From CAG-411 sp963643465 (GTDB lineage Bacteria; Bacillota; Clostridia; Lachnospirales; Lachnospiraceae), in NCBI GenBank assembly GCA_963643465.1, contig CAVIJT010000016.1:1-64000 (forward strand): a stretch of DNA of 64,000 bases. The letters are read 5' to 3'. A model generated the notes under the pieces. That model did not search any database. It was not told the origin of the DNA and saw only the letters and a program-made list of their open reading frames with translations. This document shows, piece after piece, positions 55,594 to 63,731 of the stretch. Made by a program: the position numbers and the translations under genes. Positions within the stretch are counted from its first letter, which is position 1. Every line of letters begins with the position of its first letter.

Positions 55594-56160
55594 TTAAAAC
55601 TTAAAAGTGTCCGCCTCTATTTTTACCCCTTCTCTTTCTTCCGCTGTTGCTTCTAAAAGTTCAAGTTTCTTAAATCCAAACATCCCTGCAAAAAAAGATG
55701 TTGGAAACATCATAATTTTAGTATTATATTTTGTTACGGTATCGTTATAGAACTGACGTGCCTTTACAATCTTATCCTCTGTATCAGACAATTCTTCCTG
55801 CAATCTCATAAAATTAGCATTCGCCTTTAACTCTGGATATGACTCACTATGTAACAATATTTGATTCAATTCTTTTCCAAGCGCCTGATTTGCACGATAA
55901 GATTCACTAGCACTAGAAGCGTTTAACACTCTACTTCTAAGTTCTGTTACTCTTTCTAAAGTTCCTTTTTTATAGTTGGCATATCCCTTGGTAGTTTCAA
56001 TTAAATTAGGAATCAAATCGGCTCTTCTTTTTAATTGCACTTCCACTTGCGCCCCTTGATTTTCTACTCGATTTTTTAATACAACCATTCCATTATATAC
56101 TTTTATTATGGCCACTAAAATGATTACTGCTACAACTGCTATTGAAATTCCTACTATCAT
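55594..56160 (-). CDS. lemA: LemA-family membrane protein
   Basis: One N-terminal membrane segment (IAVVAVIILVAIIKVYNGM) precedes a three-helix LemA domain: LKNRVENQGAQVEVQLKRR, DLIPNLIETTKGYANYKK, and MMFPTSFFAGMFGFKKLEL near the end, all typical of the family. Function is unknown; it usually sits beside a DUF2207-type membrane protein, as here. ATG 56160 has GGAG 9 bases upstream and overlaps the previous gene by 4 bases. Confidence 0.93.
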   Translation of the reverse strand: MIVGISIAVVAVIILVAIIKVYNGMVVLKNRVENQGAQVEVQLKRRADLIPNLIETTKGYANYKKGTLERVTELRSRVLNASSASESYRANQALGKELNQILLHSESYPELKANANFMRLQEELSDTEDKIVKARQFYNDTVTKYNTKIMMFPTSFFAGMFGFKKLELLEATAEEREGVKIEADTFKF

Positions 56161-57275
56161 CTTCTGTTTCTCCTTTTCATAATCTCATTTACAATCTGTT
56201 GATTTTCCTCAAGTACCACCGCATAAACCAAATAATCATCCCACAAAACTACCTGCTCTTGGTCTACCTCACTTAAATATGAAAAATCATGAATAAAATT
56301 TTTCATGCCATACACGCATTCTGCCATTTGATTTCCATACTCCGTCCGCTGTAACAAACTGATATTGAATGCAGTGGCTATGGCACTGGCAATCACCAAT
56401 ATTGGCGAAATAAACGTAAGTATCATAAGTATCATTACCAAAATCATTTCTGCTATAACAGGATAACATTCCGGATATTTCTGTAAATATTCCAGTTGTT
56501 CGCCCAAAGATACATTTTCTGGTATTGTTTTTAAAACCCTTTCTAATGACTCTAAGGAATTACCCAAATGAAATGCAAGAACTGCGGTTAGTATAAATAA
56601 CACAACAGGCACTAAACACCCACTTGCACATCCCGTTACTGTCTTTAGCTTTTCTCTCTTTGTCTTCCTAAGACTGGATTTATTGACAATATACCCCTCT
56701 TCCATTGCCTCTTGCTCTACAAGACGTTTCCATGTTCGATCATTTTCCATTTGGAAGGTGCCATTTGCCAAACCTTCAAGTAAATATCTATCACTATTAC
56801 GAAGATTTGCATGATGATAATCCCTTACTTCATAATAATTGCCTTCCTCTTTCAAAATGCCCATTTCTTTATACTTTAAAATACAGGCTGCCACATCTTT
56901 TTTCTGCTCTATTTGCAAATCTACTAAAAGACTGATGATGCCCGGTGACATGCCACCCAACTTGTCTCGGTAATAATCAAAATCTTCCATAGAAATAAAG
57001 CTACTATTGCGCAAAATTTGTTTTTTCTTTTTGCGCAAAAATATTTTTAAAATCAAAAATGGAATCAAAGACTGTAAAAAGGTAAAAAAACCTAGCATGC
57101 ACGTAATTACTATCATAACAGCAGCGGTATGATCCGTTTCCAATGCCTCTTTTATGGAAGGCCACATATTCCACACATAATATAGAAAAACCCCTATGGG
57201 AATTAGCCACAATACCCGTTCCAAGAAACGGATTCTGTTTAGCTTTTCACTTTGAAATACTTTCTTTTTTTTCAT
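56157..57275 (-). CDS. LemA-partner membrane protein (DUF2207-like C-terminal region)
   Basis: About 372 residues. Two N-terminal membrane segments (VLWLIPIGVFLYYVWNMW and AVMIVITCMLGFFTFL), a cytosolic winged-helix-like segment (SPGIISLLVDLQIEQKKDV, LKYKEMGILKEEGNYYEV), then two more membrane segments. Unlike full DUF2207 proteins it lacks the N-terminal extracellular domain, so it is a shortened relative. ATG 57275 gives a basic N-terminus and follows AAAGGA/AAGAG; the frame opens at 57311 without a clear ribosome site. Coupled to lemA by a 4-base overlap. Function unknown. Confidence 0.72.
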   Translation of the reverse strand: MKKKKVFQSEKLNRIRFLERVLWLIPIGVFLYYVWNMWPSIKEALETDHTAAVMIVITCMLGFFTFLQSLIPFLILKIFLRKKKKQILRNSSFISMEDFDYYRDKLGGMSPGIISLLVDLQIEQKKDVAACILKYKEMGILKEEGNYYEVRDYHHANLRNSDRYLLEGLANGTFQMENDRTWKRLVEQEAMEEGYIVNKSSLRKTKREKLKTVTGCASGCLVPVVLFILTAVLAFHLGNSLESLERVLKTIPENVSLGEQLEYLQKYPECYPVIAEMILVMILMILTFISPILVIASAIATAFNISLLQRTEYGNQMAECVYGMKNFIHDFSYLSEVDQEQVVLWDDYLVYAVVLEENQQIVNEIMKRRNRR

Positions 57276-57405
57276 TTTTCTCTTTTCCTTTGTAATTTGT
57301 AACAGTATCAAATGATCCTATTCATTGATAATATTTTTCTTTTCTCCAAATATTCTAACATTCCTCTATCTATAGAAGCAATCTAAAAATTCTTAGTAAC
57401 TATTC

Positions 57406-57783
57406 TTAATTAAATTTATAGCATATCTCTGTTTCCCGATTGCGATATTCATGCTTTTCATAATATCCTATTAACTCTCCCTGTTCATTACGCAAAGCAA
57501 CCATATACACATCTTTATTTTCTTTTTCGTTGTAATAACTATATATTCGATTATGGAATCTGCTTGCCTGAAACCATTCTACCACTTTAAGAATCATTTC
57601 ATTGGATTTATCGTTATGACAATCCAGCAAACTACGCCCCAACAATGACGCACCGCCTCTTTTGCTATATCTCTCACATGCAACTGGATTCATATAAATG
57701 ATTTTATGATTGATGTCACAGATAACAACTGCACACCGGTCTTGATCCAATACACTTTTAAAAAACTGTGCTAATTCCATAAC
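57406..57783 (-). CDS. stand-alone PAS-domain protein
   Basis: About 125 residues, all one PAS fold: AVVICDINHKIIYMNPVAC, GRSLLDCHNDKSNEMILKVV and IGYYEKHEY. The CHNDKSNEMI motif resembles the PAS domain of DUF438 (hemerythrin-like) proteins, whose ligand is not known. No output domain is attached, so it may signal through a partner or bind a small molecule. ATG 57783 is preferred (GGAGGGG 5 bases upstream) over ATG 57798. Confidence 0.75.
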   Translation of the reverse strand, partial: VMELAQFFKSVLDQDRCAVVICDINHKIIYMNPVACERYSKRGGASLLGRSLLDCHNDKSNEMILKVVEWFQASRFHNRIYSYYNEKENKDVYMVALRNEQGELIGYYEKHEYRNRETEICYKFN

Positions 57784-57828
57784 ATCCCCTCCTACCATCT
57801 GTTTCGTTTGTTTTTATATGGATAAATT

Positions 57829-58035
57829 ATGCCATATTTCTGTTTTATTTTCAATGTTCTCCTGTCTCTTTTGCATAAAGGTTTCTTAGACATTGTGCTA
57901 TTCTTTCTCATTCGAAAAATGTTTGGTTTAAATTATATTTTGTGGGCATGTCCTATTACGGCTGCCGTTGCTCTATTGATAGGGCTAATTTTAGTTGCCA
58001 GTCTATTTGGCACATTACATTCTAAAGGACAATAA
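57829..58035 (+). pseudogene. remnant of a MATE-family efflux transporter (C-terminal fragment)
   Basis: The 68-codon frame encodes HKGFLDIVLFFLIRKMFGLN followed by YILWACPITAAVALLIGLIL, which matches the last two helices of MATE/NorM-type exporters (pattern FGLxGIWxAxPIAExxxxLL). The preceding ten helices are absent: a stop codon lies in-frame a few bases upstream, before the PAS gene. It is thus a truncated relic. It could mark a past deletion between 57.8 kb and the neighbouring genes. A short functional protein is less likely. Confidence 0.6.
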
Positions 58036-58061
58036 CTGATTTGCATTAGGCAGACGCATCT

Positions 58062-58098
58062 ATGAAAAGCCAGATGCAATCTGCATCTGGCTTTTCAT
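58062..58098. terminator. perfect 17-base hairpin terminator
   Basis: ATGAAAAGCCAGATGCA pairs perfectly with TGCATCTGGCTTTTCAT across a 3-base loop. T-rich ends on both sides. It lies between the MATE remnant and the converging gene at 58099, and is well placed to end the latter. Confidence 0.75.
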
Positions 58099-58773
58099 CT
58101 ATTTCTCACCATAGTTTTCTAAATATTCTACCACTTTTTCTAACTCTTCTTCTCCTGTTTTTACAAGTTTTGTTAATTGCTTTTTTTCTTCCTTTGTATA
58201 CTTACAATTCACATTTTCATCTGCAAACTGCTTCTTTTCTTCCATAATGGTTTCTTTCAAAAAAGCCTCACCAAACACACCATATCTCTCAAATTCTGCT
58301 TTCTTATCAGTGGCTGTCATTTCTGTGTTTTTTGCTACCGCTTCCAAATTCTGAGGCATTTCCTGCATTGTTTCATCCCATAACTCATAGAATTCATCTG
58401 CTGTTTCAAAATCTACACCTGTAATCTCATATAAATCACAACCTGTAATTTCCTGAATAGCTAAAGCTGATATATAGGAATTTAAACTTGAAAACTCTTT
58501 ATTCTCGCTTTTATTTTGCAATATAGGTACTGCTTCGAATCCTAGTGTTACTATATTATTGTAATATTCATTATCAATATAAGCATATGGACTAGAACTC
58601 AGCAAAGTCTTTGTATCATAGGAATTCCCCATTGCTTGAAAGTTTTGGTCAATAATTGCCGCATATGATGTTGTCGGTTCCTTCTTTATAGTCTGAAATA
58701 TAATTGTACCTCCAATTGCAACTGCTGCCACACATACTCCTGCAAAAATTCCAATTTTCTTTTTATCTGCCAT
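58099..58773 (-). CDS. membrane-anchored protein of unknown function
   Basis: One N-terminal membrane segment (IGIFAGVCVAAVAIGGTIIF) and an extracytoplasmic helical, acidic/basic domain of about 190 residues with Lys/Glu-rich C-terminal helices (KYTKEEKKQLTKLVKTGEE). Two Cys positions are not in a lipobox. ATG 58773 has GGAGGG 6 bases upstream. It lies 12 bases after the secreted Cys/His gene at 58786, so the two form an operon. I do not recognise the family; it could be an accessory or inhibitor of the upstream protein. Confidence 0.65.
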   Translation of the reverse strand: MADKKKIGIFAGVCVAAVAIGGTIIFQTIKKEPTTSYAAIIDQNFQAMGNSYDTKTLLSSSPYAYIDNEYYNNIVTLGFEAVPILQNKSENKEFSSLNSYISALAIQEITGCDLYEITGVDFETADEFYELWDETMQEMPQNLEAVAKNTEMTATDKKAEFERYGVFGEAFLKETIMEEKKQFADENVNCKYTKEEKKQLTKLVKTGEEELEKVVEYLENYGEK

Positions 58774-58785
58774 ATTTATTCCTCC

Positions 58786-59481
58786 CTACTTATAACAAAT
58801 TAATTTCATTGAACCATACCCACTTGCTGTTTTATATGGATTATTAATTGTACTTGTTGTATATAACGAACATGCTCCCCATTTTGAAATGGTTTTTGCA
58901 CCCGAAACAGCATTTCCATCCAAAGTTTTTGCTCGTGAAAAATGTACCACTCTATTATTATTTACATATACAAAAATGACATCATCTCCTGATGCTTCAG
59001 TCAATGTCGTTGTGCAACTATATCCTTTATTCTTTATCCAAGACTTAAATACCGCCAAAGTTGGTCCCTCCCCCCATGAAGAAGGCCAAGTCCAAGATTG
59101 CACACCATTTTTTCCTAACGCATATGCCAAACAATTATAGTCAGAAAATCCTCTTTTATAATAAGTTGCACACGCTGACATTTTTGATAAACATGATGAA
59201 CACAATTTTATTCCATTTTGTCTTTTATGTTTTCCATAACAACTATCTGCCTGTTCACTACTATATGTAGAATCACCACAGCTAGAACAACCGCTGGTAA
59301 CATACCAATTTTTATAACAATCCGCTGCTCTTGCCCTCGTTGTATCAACAATAATAATAGACATTATTATTGTAAACACAATCGCATCTGCTTTTTGTTT
59401 TTTCTCATATGTTATTTTACATCCTTTCTCTTTTATAATTTTTATTTTTTCGTATATATACTTAATTTTTTGTTCGAACAC
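58786..59481 (-). CDS. secreted Cys/His protein (papain/NlpC-like, DUF7689-like); start shifted by an A-run
   Basis: The mature part has SDYNCLAYALGKNG (a Cys like the nucleophile of NlpC/DUF7689 proteins), VVHFSRAKTLDG (His) and ISKWGACSLY, plus many Cys near the N-terminus (CSSCGDSTYSSEQADSCYG; CSSCLSK). A papain-like fold with a Cys/His pair is the best guess; no activity is shown. The signal peptide KADAIVFTIIMSIIIVDTTRARA is in the main frame, but no ATG with a ribosome site is. An ATG at 59408 (13 bases after AAAGGA) is one base out of frame; a seventh A in the A6 run (59403-59398) would join it to the signal peptide. The frame used here opens at GTG 59481. Confidence 0.6.
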   Translation of the reverse strand: MFEQKIKYIYEKIKIIKEKGCKITYEKKQKADAIVFTIIMSIIIVDTTRARAADCYKNWYVTSGCSSCGDSTYSSEQADSCYGKHKRQNGIKLCSSCLSKMSACATYYKRGFSDYNCLAYALGKNGVQSWTWPSSWGEGPTLAVFKSWIKNKGYSCTTTLTEASGDDVIFVYVNNNRVVHFSRAKTLDGNAVSGAKTISKWGACSLYTTSTINNPYKTASGYGSMKLICYK

Positions 59482-59671
59482 TATTTATTTTACCACAAAA
59501 GAACCTTCTAAAAGCATTTTTTTCTCCAAATGCTATAATACACACATGAACTACCATTTTTGTAGTTTTACTGTACTAATTTTATAGTTTTACTACATTA
59601 AATTTTTATTTTTGCACATTTCCACTATGCCCAAACAACCACTTGAACTTACAGTTTCGCAAATACTTTTT

Positions 59672-60778
59672 TCAATCTTCTTCCCAACAAACTTCCCATG
59701 TTTGTATTTCACTCTTTCGTTTTCCTTCAAAAAATCCCATATTTACCGGCATTCCCATTGCTCCTGACTTTCTCCATTCCTTTTTTCTACACACAGAAAT
59801 CATTCCATGAAACCGATACCGCATTTCCTCTGTAGTAAATGGCAATTCCTCCACCACGTGCATCTTTAAATATTTTTTCCCCTCTACCTTATCATAATCC
59901 GGATATACACCACTCCAGCCTTCTGCTATCCACTGTTTCTCTAACTCCTTGCGTTTTCTTTCTACCCACTGATCCAAGTCTTTTCCAAAGCTACGAGCGG
60001 GATACGTGGAAGATGCCGCAATTACCTTTTCACGCAACAGCAGATAATAAGGTTCGAATCCTGCTTTATTAAGACATTTGCTCAATTTTTTTCGCAAGGA
60101 TATGGTAGAGTCCTTTTCATATTTGTCCAAAAGTTTCTCCATTTTTTTCTGACACGTTACTTCTTTTTTATTTTCTGTTCCATGACTACAAACCTTTTCT
60201 ACAATATTTCGAAATGCTTTTATGCCCTTATCAGTAGACGTAAATTCCTCATCCTTTTCCCAAGGCAAGGAATAATAAGAACGTAAGGGCGCAAATTCCA
60301 ACAATTCCAGTAATGACTTCTCTTCATCCGAACAAGCAGCATCCCCTAAATACTCCCACTTATCTTCCATTAATCCAATTTCATAAACAAGCTGTCTAAG
60401 ATGCTCCGCCCCTTCTACCCAAAAATGTCCGATTTCATGATAAGCATATAGCTGACACACAAATTCTATAGAAGAAAACCAGACTATAAAACAGTTTCCT
60501 GACACTTGTCTCCCCACTACACCACATCTATTTTCTTCTTCTACTAGACGCAATTCTACATTTTCCTGCTCTCGGTCATATTCTCCGGTCTGCACTACCT
60601 GCTCCAATAACAGATAACTTTCCACTGCGTCATTAAACATATAGGTAACTTTCCAGTTTCCCTCATCCATATCCTCCGTTTGCCACATTTCAAATTCATT
60701 TTCTTGCAACAAACGCTTTAAATAAGATAATGCCAATGTTTTCTTTTGTTCCAGTTCTTTTTCTCTCGAATCTTCCAT
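59672..60778 (-). CDS. DUF3878-type protein, unknown function
   Basis: Cytosolic, 368 residues, rich in Glu/Lys/Trp. The segment LYAYHEIGHFWVEGAEHLRQ matches what I recall of the DUF3878 family in Clostridia. It contains a HExxH sequence (HEIGH), but relatives as I recall them have HDLGH, so zinc peptidase function is doubtful. FAPLRSYYSLPWEKD and GFEPYYLLLREKVIAA are further segments of note. ATG 60778 has AGGAG upstream, overlapping the stop of the small frame at 60788-60898. Single gene. Confidence 0.65.
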   Translation of the reverse strand: MEDSREKELEQKKTLALSYLKRLLQENEFEMWQTEDMDEGNWKVTYMFNDAVESYLLLEQVVQTGEYDREQENVELRLVEEENRCGVVGRQVSGNCFIVWFSSIEFVCQLYAYHEIGHFWVEGAEHLRQLVYEIGLMEDKWEYLGDAACSDEEKSLLELLEFAPLRSYYSLPWEKDEEFTSTDKGIKAFRNIVEKVCSHGTENKKEVTCQKKMEKLLDKYEKDSTISLRKKLSKCLNKAGFEPYYLLLREKVIAASSTYPARSFGKDLDQWVERKRKELEKQWIAEGWSGVYPDYDKVEGKKYLKMHVVEELPFTTEEMRYRFHGMISVCRKKEWRKSGAMGMPVNMGFFEGKRKSEIQTWEVCWEED

Positions 60779-60787
60779 ACCTTTCTC

Positions 60788-60898
60788 CTATAGACTCAAA
60801 TTTCTCTTATTCTTATTGTAATAAGTAAACCCAAAGAAGTCTATGTATAAGTTTTTCAAATTATCGCTTTGCCGCGCCGAATTGGATACATAGTACAT
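60788..60898 (-). other. possible 36-residue ORF or gene remnant
   Basis: ATG 60898 to TAG 60788 encodes MYYVSNSARQSDNLKNLYID and then FFGFTYYNKNKRNLSL. The same frame is open further upstream (to at least about 60960, with KKPSGQDAHELVKK), so it could be the end of a lost gene. It contains GGCGCGGCAAAG, GC-richer than its surroundings. No good ribosome site is seen. The opposite strand carries a possible structured RNA; only one of these readings is likely to be right. Confidence 0.3.
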
Positions 60899-60942
60899 CT
60901 TCTTAACCAATTCGTGTGCATCCTGCCCGGAGGGCTTTTTTT
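60870..60942 (+). ncRNA. candidate small structured RNA ending in a terminator
   Basis: On the plus strand CGAATTGG (60878-60885) pairs with CCAATTCG (60907-60914), and GCCCGGAGGGC (60925-60935) forms a small hairpin followed by T7 (60936-60942). This looks like a short RNA with its own terminator. I found no convincing promoter. The palindromes do not fit a known RNA family that I can name. Confidence 0.35.
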
Positions 60943-60974
60943 CTATAGGAAAGGGCGGAAAGCTTTCCTACAGA

Positions 60975-61023
60975 GAAAAAAATAAGCACTGCATACACAC
61001 CAAATGATGTATATGTCAGTGCT
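60975..61023 (-). terminator. intrinsic terminator of the AI-2E transporter gene
   Basis: AGCACTG (60985-60991) pairs with CAGTGCT (61017-61023), extended by ATACA and TGTAT, and followed on the minus strand by TTATTTTTTT. It lies just past the stop codon at 61030. A separate palindrome at 60936-60980 (CTATAGGAAAG with CTTTCCTACAG) with T/A runs on both sides precedes it. Confidence 0.75.
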
Positions 61024-61029
61024 TAATAT

Positions 61030-62190
61030 TTATGCTTCTATGTCTGGTGGAGCAACCTCTTCGATTATTTCTTCCACTACTTCCTCCATTGCTGCTTTAT
61101 TCAAATCATTTCGCAACAAACGATAGAGTGCTGCTGCAATTGGCACACCGATTAACATTCCTGCAATTCCAAGAACTCCGCCACCCACAGTAACTGCTGC
61201 AAGCACCCAGATAGCAGGCAATCCCAAAGACGAACCAACTACACGAGGATAAATCAAATTTCCTTCCAACTGTTGCAAAATCACAAGAAAGACTACAAAA
61301 ACAACCGCTTTTATAGGCGATACAGAAAAAATCATTAAAGCTCCAACGCCGCCTCCTATATACGCACCTGCTACCGGAATCAATGCGGTAAGTGCAATAA
61401 GCACACCAACCATTGTTGCATATGGTAACTGTAAAATCCACATGCCAACCATACAAAGAATTCCGAGAATAACAGCCTCTATACACTGTCCTACAATGTA
61501 ACATCTGAAGCAATCATGCAAAATTGCAATCACGTATTTTATTTTTGTATAATATTTTTCTTTCAAATAATGGCTCATCACATGGTCTATCTGTCTGGAT
61601 AATGTATCTTTTCCCAAAAGCAAATAAATAGAGAAAATGAAACTCAAAAGCGCAGTAACTAAACCTGAGAAAACAGAAGATAAGGTATTAATCACAACTT
61701 CCATTACATCCCCCACTCCGCTGGTGATGATATTAAAGATTTGACCTACTCTTGATTGCCAATCTACTGCACTCAATGTATTAGCAATATCTTCCGGTAA
61801 AACATTCATTTTATTCAATCCTTCAATAATTGCCACAATTGCATTTGGCAATGCAGCAAATATCAGTTTCATACACGAAACAAGTTGAGGAAGAACCAGA
61901 TTGGTGACCAAAATAACAACTGCAAGTAAAGTAGCAAAAGCTCCCAGCATACAAATTGGCCTACGACTTTTACCTATGAACGCTTTTTTTGACTTAGGAA
62001 AATAATATCTCTCATAAAAACTCATAAGAATATTTACCACATAGGCAATAATACATCCAATAAATATCGGAGAAGCCGCACCTATTGCCATTGATACAAC
62101 TCCCATTGCACTTGGCCAATACTGAATACACAAATATAGGATAAATATGCTAAATCCTACTTTAAAACAAGATTTCCAATCAACTTTCAT
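61030..62190 (-). CDS. AI-2E family transporter (PerM-type permease)
   Basis: Eight predicted membrane segments in the AI-2E (PF01594) pattern. N-terminal pair (SIFILYLCIQYW; IFIGCIIAYVVNIL), a large loop, then LSRQIDHVMSHYLKEKYYTK, and the C-terminal group LIALTALIPVAGAYIGGGVGA and GLPAIWVLAAVTVGGGV, which is the family signature. Relatives export autoinducer-2 or act as Na+/H+ antiporters; which applies here is unclear. ATG 62190 has GGAGG 8 bases upstream (the frame opens at TTG 62205). Single gene with terminator. Confidence 0.88.
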   Translation of the reverse strand: MKVDWKSCFKVGFSIFILYLCIQYWPSAMGVVSMAIGAASPIFIGCIIAYVVNILMSFYERYYFPKSKKAFIGKSRRPICMLGAFATLLAVVILVTNLVLPQLVSCMKLIFAALPNAIVAIIEGLNKMNVLPEDIANTLSAVDWQSRVGQIFNIITSGVGDVMEVVINTLSSVFSGLVTALLSFIFSIYLLLGKDTLSRQIDHVMSHYLKEKYYTKIKYVIAILHDCFRCYIVGQCIEAVILGILCMVGMWILQLPYATMVGVLIALTALIPVAGAYIGGGVGALMIFSVSPIKAVVFVVFLVILQQLEGNLIYPRVVGSSLGLPAIWVLAAVTVGGGVLGIAGMLIGVPIAAALYRLLRNDLNKAAMEEVVEEIIEEVAPPDIEA

Positions 62191-62377
62191 AAAATTTACC
62201 TCCAACTCTTTTTTCTATACCATTTTTCTTCCTCTCTGTAGGTGCAAATCTACTTTGCACAAATTGTTTTATGAACATCTCCCCTGATATTTCACATTTC
62301 ATTATACCTAATATTACTTTTGGGTTCAACTCTGGAACCAGAACAGATTTGTGCATTTGCAATTTTTTAAAATTTTT

Positions 62378-62406
62378 TTGAAATCCATACAACTATATGT
62401 TATTAT
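62378..62406 (+). promoter_or_regulatory. sigma-A promoter of the cobalamin-riboswitch operon
   Basis: TTGAAA (62378-62383), a 17-base spacer and TATTAT (62401-62406). The riboswitch starts 8 bases downstream, so the message starts with it. Confidence 0.7.
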
Positions 62407-62413
62407 CTTTAAT

Positions 62414-62564
62414 GTTTGGGGAAACAGGTGAAAATCCTGTACGAGCCCGTCGCCGTAAGGTACAAAAAGTTTACTAATCTTATCAAACGCCACAGTTATG
62501 AGACAAAACCATTGGGATTCCTGAGAAGGTTGATTTGTAACGTACCAAGTCGAAATATCCAAAC
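62414..62564 (+). promoter_or_regulatory. cobalamin (B12) riboswitch
   Basis: Conserved core motifs in order: GGGGAAACAGGTGAAAATCC, a CGAGCCCGTCGCCGTAAGG segment, GCCACAG, and AAGTCGAAATATCC. The closing stem GTTTGG (62414-62419) pairs with CCAAAC (62559-62564). Downstream ATGCTG and CAGCAT form a hairpin with flanking TCCTC and GAGGA (about 62570-62612), likely the expression platform before the ribosome site at 62621. High B12 should lower expression of the two genes that follow. Confidence 0.85.
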
Positions 62565-62633
62565 ACAAAATCCTCATATGACATGCTGCGAGTGCCAGCA
62601 TTTAGAGGAAATACCATTTTAAGGAGAACAAAT

Positions 62634-63095
62634 ATGCAAATAAAATTGAAAAATAACAAAATCACTTCATTGCTCTTTTGTATGATGCTTATTGTGGCTA
62701 TGGCAGTTTGTACAACTGGATGTAATGGAAAGACCAGTACCAAAAATCAAACAACTACTGCACCTACTCAAAATGTACAGACTGAAAATACTGTACTGGG
62801 TGAAGGACAAACTACGTTTCCCTTTATTGTAGTAGATAAAGACGGAAATGAAACACAATTTGAAATCCATACGGACAAAGAAACAGTGGGCGAAGCCTTA
62901 TTAGAACAGGGGCTAATTGAAGGTGAAGAAGGAGACTATGGCCTTTATGTTAAGACAGTAAATGGTATTACAGCAGATTACGATGTAGACCAAACATACT
63001 GGGCATTTTATGTCAATGATAAATATGCACAAAATAGTGTGGATTTAACAAAAATCACCGCTGGAGAAAGTTATTCTTTCAAGGTTGAGAAATAA
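62634..63095 (+). CDS. DUF4430 lipoprotein, probable cobalamin-binding component
   Basis: Lipoprotein signal with lipobox TTGCN (IVAMAVCTTGC). A Thr/Gln linker follows, then a DUF4430 domain (about 55-150): EGQTTFPFIVVDKDGNETQF, DYGLYVKTVNGITADYDV and TYWAFYVNDKYAQNSVDLTK. DUF4430 resembles the beta domain of animal intrinsic factor/transcobalamin. With the riboswitch and the ECF S subunit next door it is probably a B12-capture protein on the cell surface. ATG 62634 has AGGAG 7 bases upstream. TAATG overlap with the next gene. Confidence 0.82.
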   Translation: MQIKLKNNKITSLLFCMMLIVAMAVCTTGCNGKTSTKNQTTTAPTQNVQTENTVLGEGQTTFPFIVVDKDGNETQFEIHTDKETVGEALLEQGLIEGEEGDYGLYVKTVNGITADYDVDQTYWAFYVNDKYAQNSVDLTKITAGESYSFKVEK

Positions 63096-63610
63096 TGAAA
63101 CTTACAACTAGAGAAATGACATTATTTGCAATGCTTGGCGCAATTATGTATGCCTCAAAAATAATTATGGAAGTCGCACCTAATGTACATTTATTAAGTG
63201 TGTTTACCGTTGCTTTTACCATAGTTTATAGAAAAAAAGCACTCTATCCTATTTATGTATATGTATTGCTAACCGGATTGCTTTGCGGATTTTCCACATG
63301 GTGGATCCCATATTTATATCTTTGGACAATTCTTTGGGGCGTTGTTATGCTTTTGCCAAGAAAGATACCAAAAAAAGTGAAACCAATTGTATATATGGTA
63401 GTATGCTCAGCACATGGTTTTCTATTTGGCACATTGTATGCCCCAGCACAGGCTATTCTGTATGGCTTGGACTTTAACGGAATGATTGCTTGGATTATAG
63501 CAGGACTTCCGTGGGATTGTATTCATGGTGTAAGTAATTTCTTTTGTGGAATGCTAATTCTTCCCATTGTTTCTATTTTAACCAAGCTAGAAAATCATTT
63601 TGCAAATTAA
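63095..63610 (+). CDS. ECF transporter substrate-binding (S) subunit, probably for cobalamin
   Basis: 171 residues, about six membrane segments (EMTLFAMLGAIMYASKIIME at the start, LLSVFTVAFTIVYRKKAL, VYVLLTGLLCGFSTWW). Fits ECF S components, which use a shared energizing module encoded elsewhere. Translationally coupled to the DUF4430 gene and under the B12 riboswitch, so cobalamin or a precursor is the likely substrate. No energizing module (EcfA, EcfT) is nearby. The standard BtuFCD genes are not in this window. Confidence 0.8.
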   Translation: MKLTTREMTLFAMLGAIMYASKIIMEVAPNVHLLSVFTVAFTIVYRKKALYPIYVYVLLTGLLCGFSTWWIPYLYLWTILWGVVMLLPRKIPKKVKPIVYMVVCSAHGFLFGTLYAPAQAILYGLDFNGMIAWIIAGLPWDCIHGVSNFFCGMLILPIVSILTKLENHFAN

Positions 63611-63620
63611 ATACAACTTT

Positions 63621-63653
63621 ATGGCAGGTGTTTGAAAATAAATCACCTGCCAT
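63621..63653 (+). terminator. hairpin terminator after the ECF gene
   Basis: ATGGCAGGTG (63621-63630) pairs perfectly with CACCTGCCAT (63644-63653) across a 13-base loop, just past the stop codon. The T-run is weak. Confidence 0.6.
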
Positions 63654-63731
63654 TTATCATGTGACAACTCTATCCTTTCGCACCTTTTGAACAAGTTTTG
63701 AATATACTATAAAAAACAGAAAAGGTGTTTT

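Noticed and set aside
59672..60778. Calling the DUF3878-type protein a zinc metalloprotease
   Set aside because: Only one HExxH-like word is seen, there is no third ligand region or peptidase fold, and I recall relatives with Asp in place of Glu.
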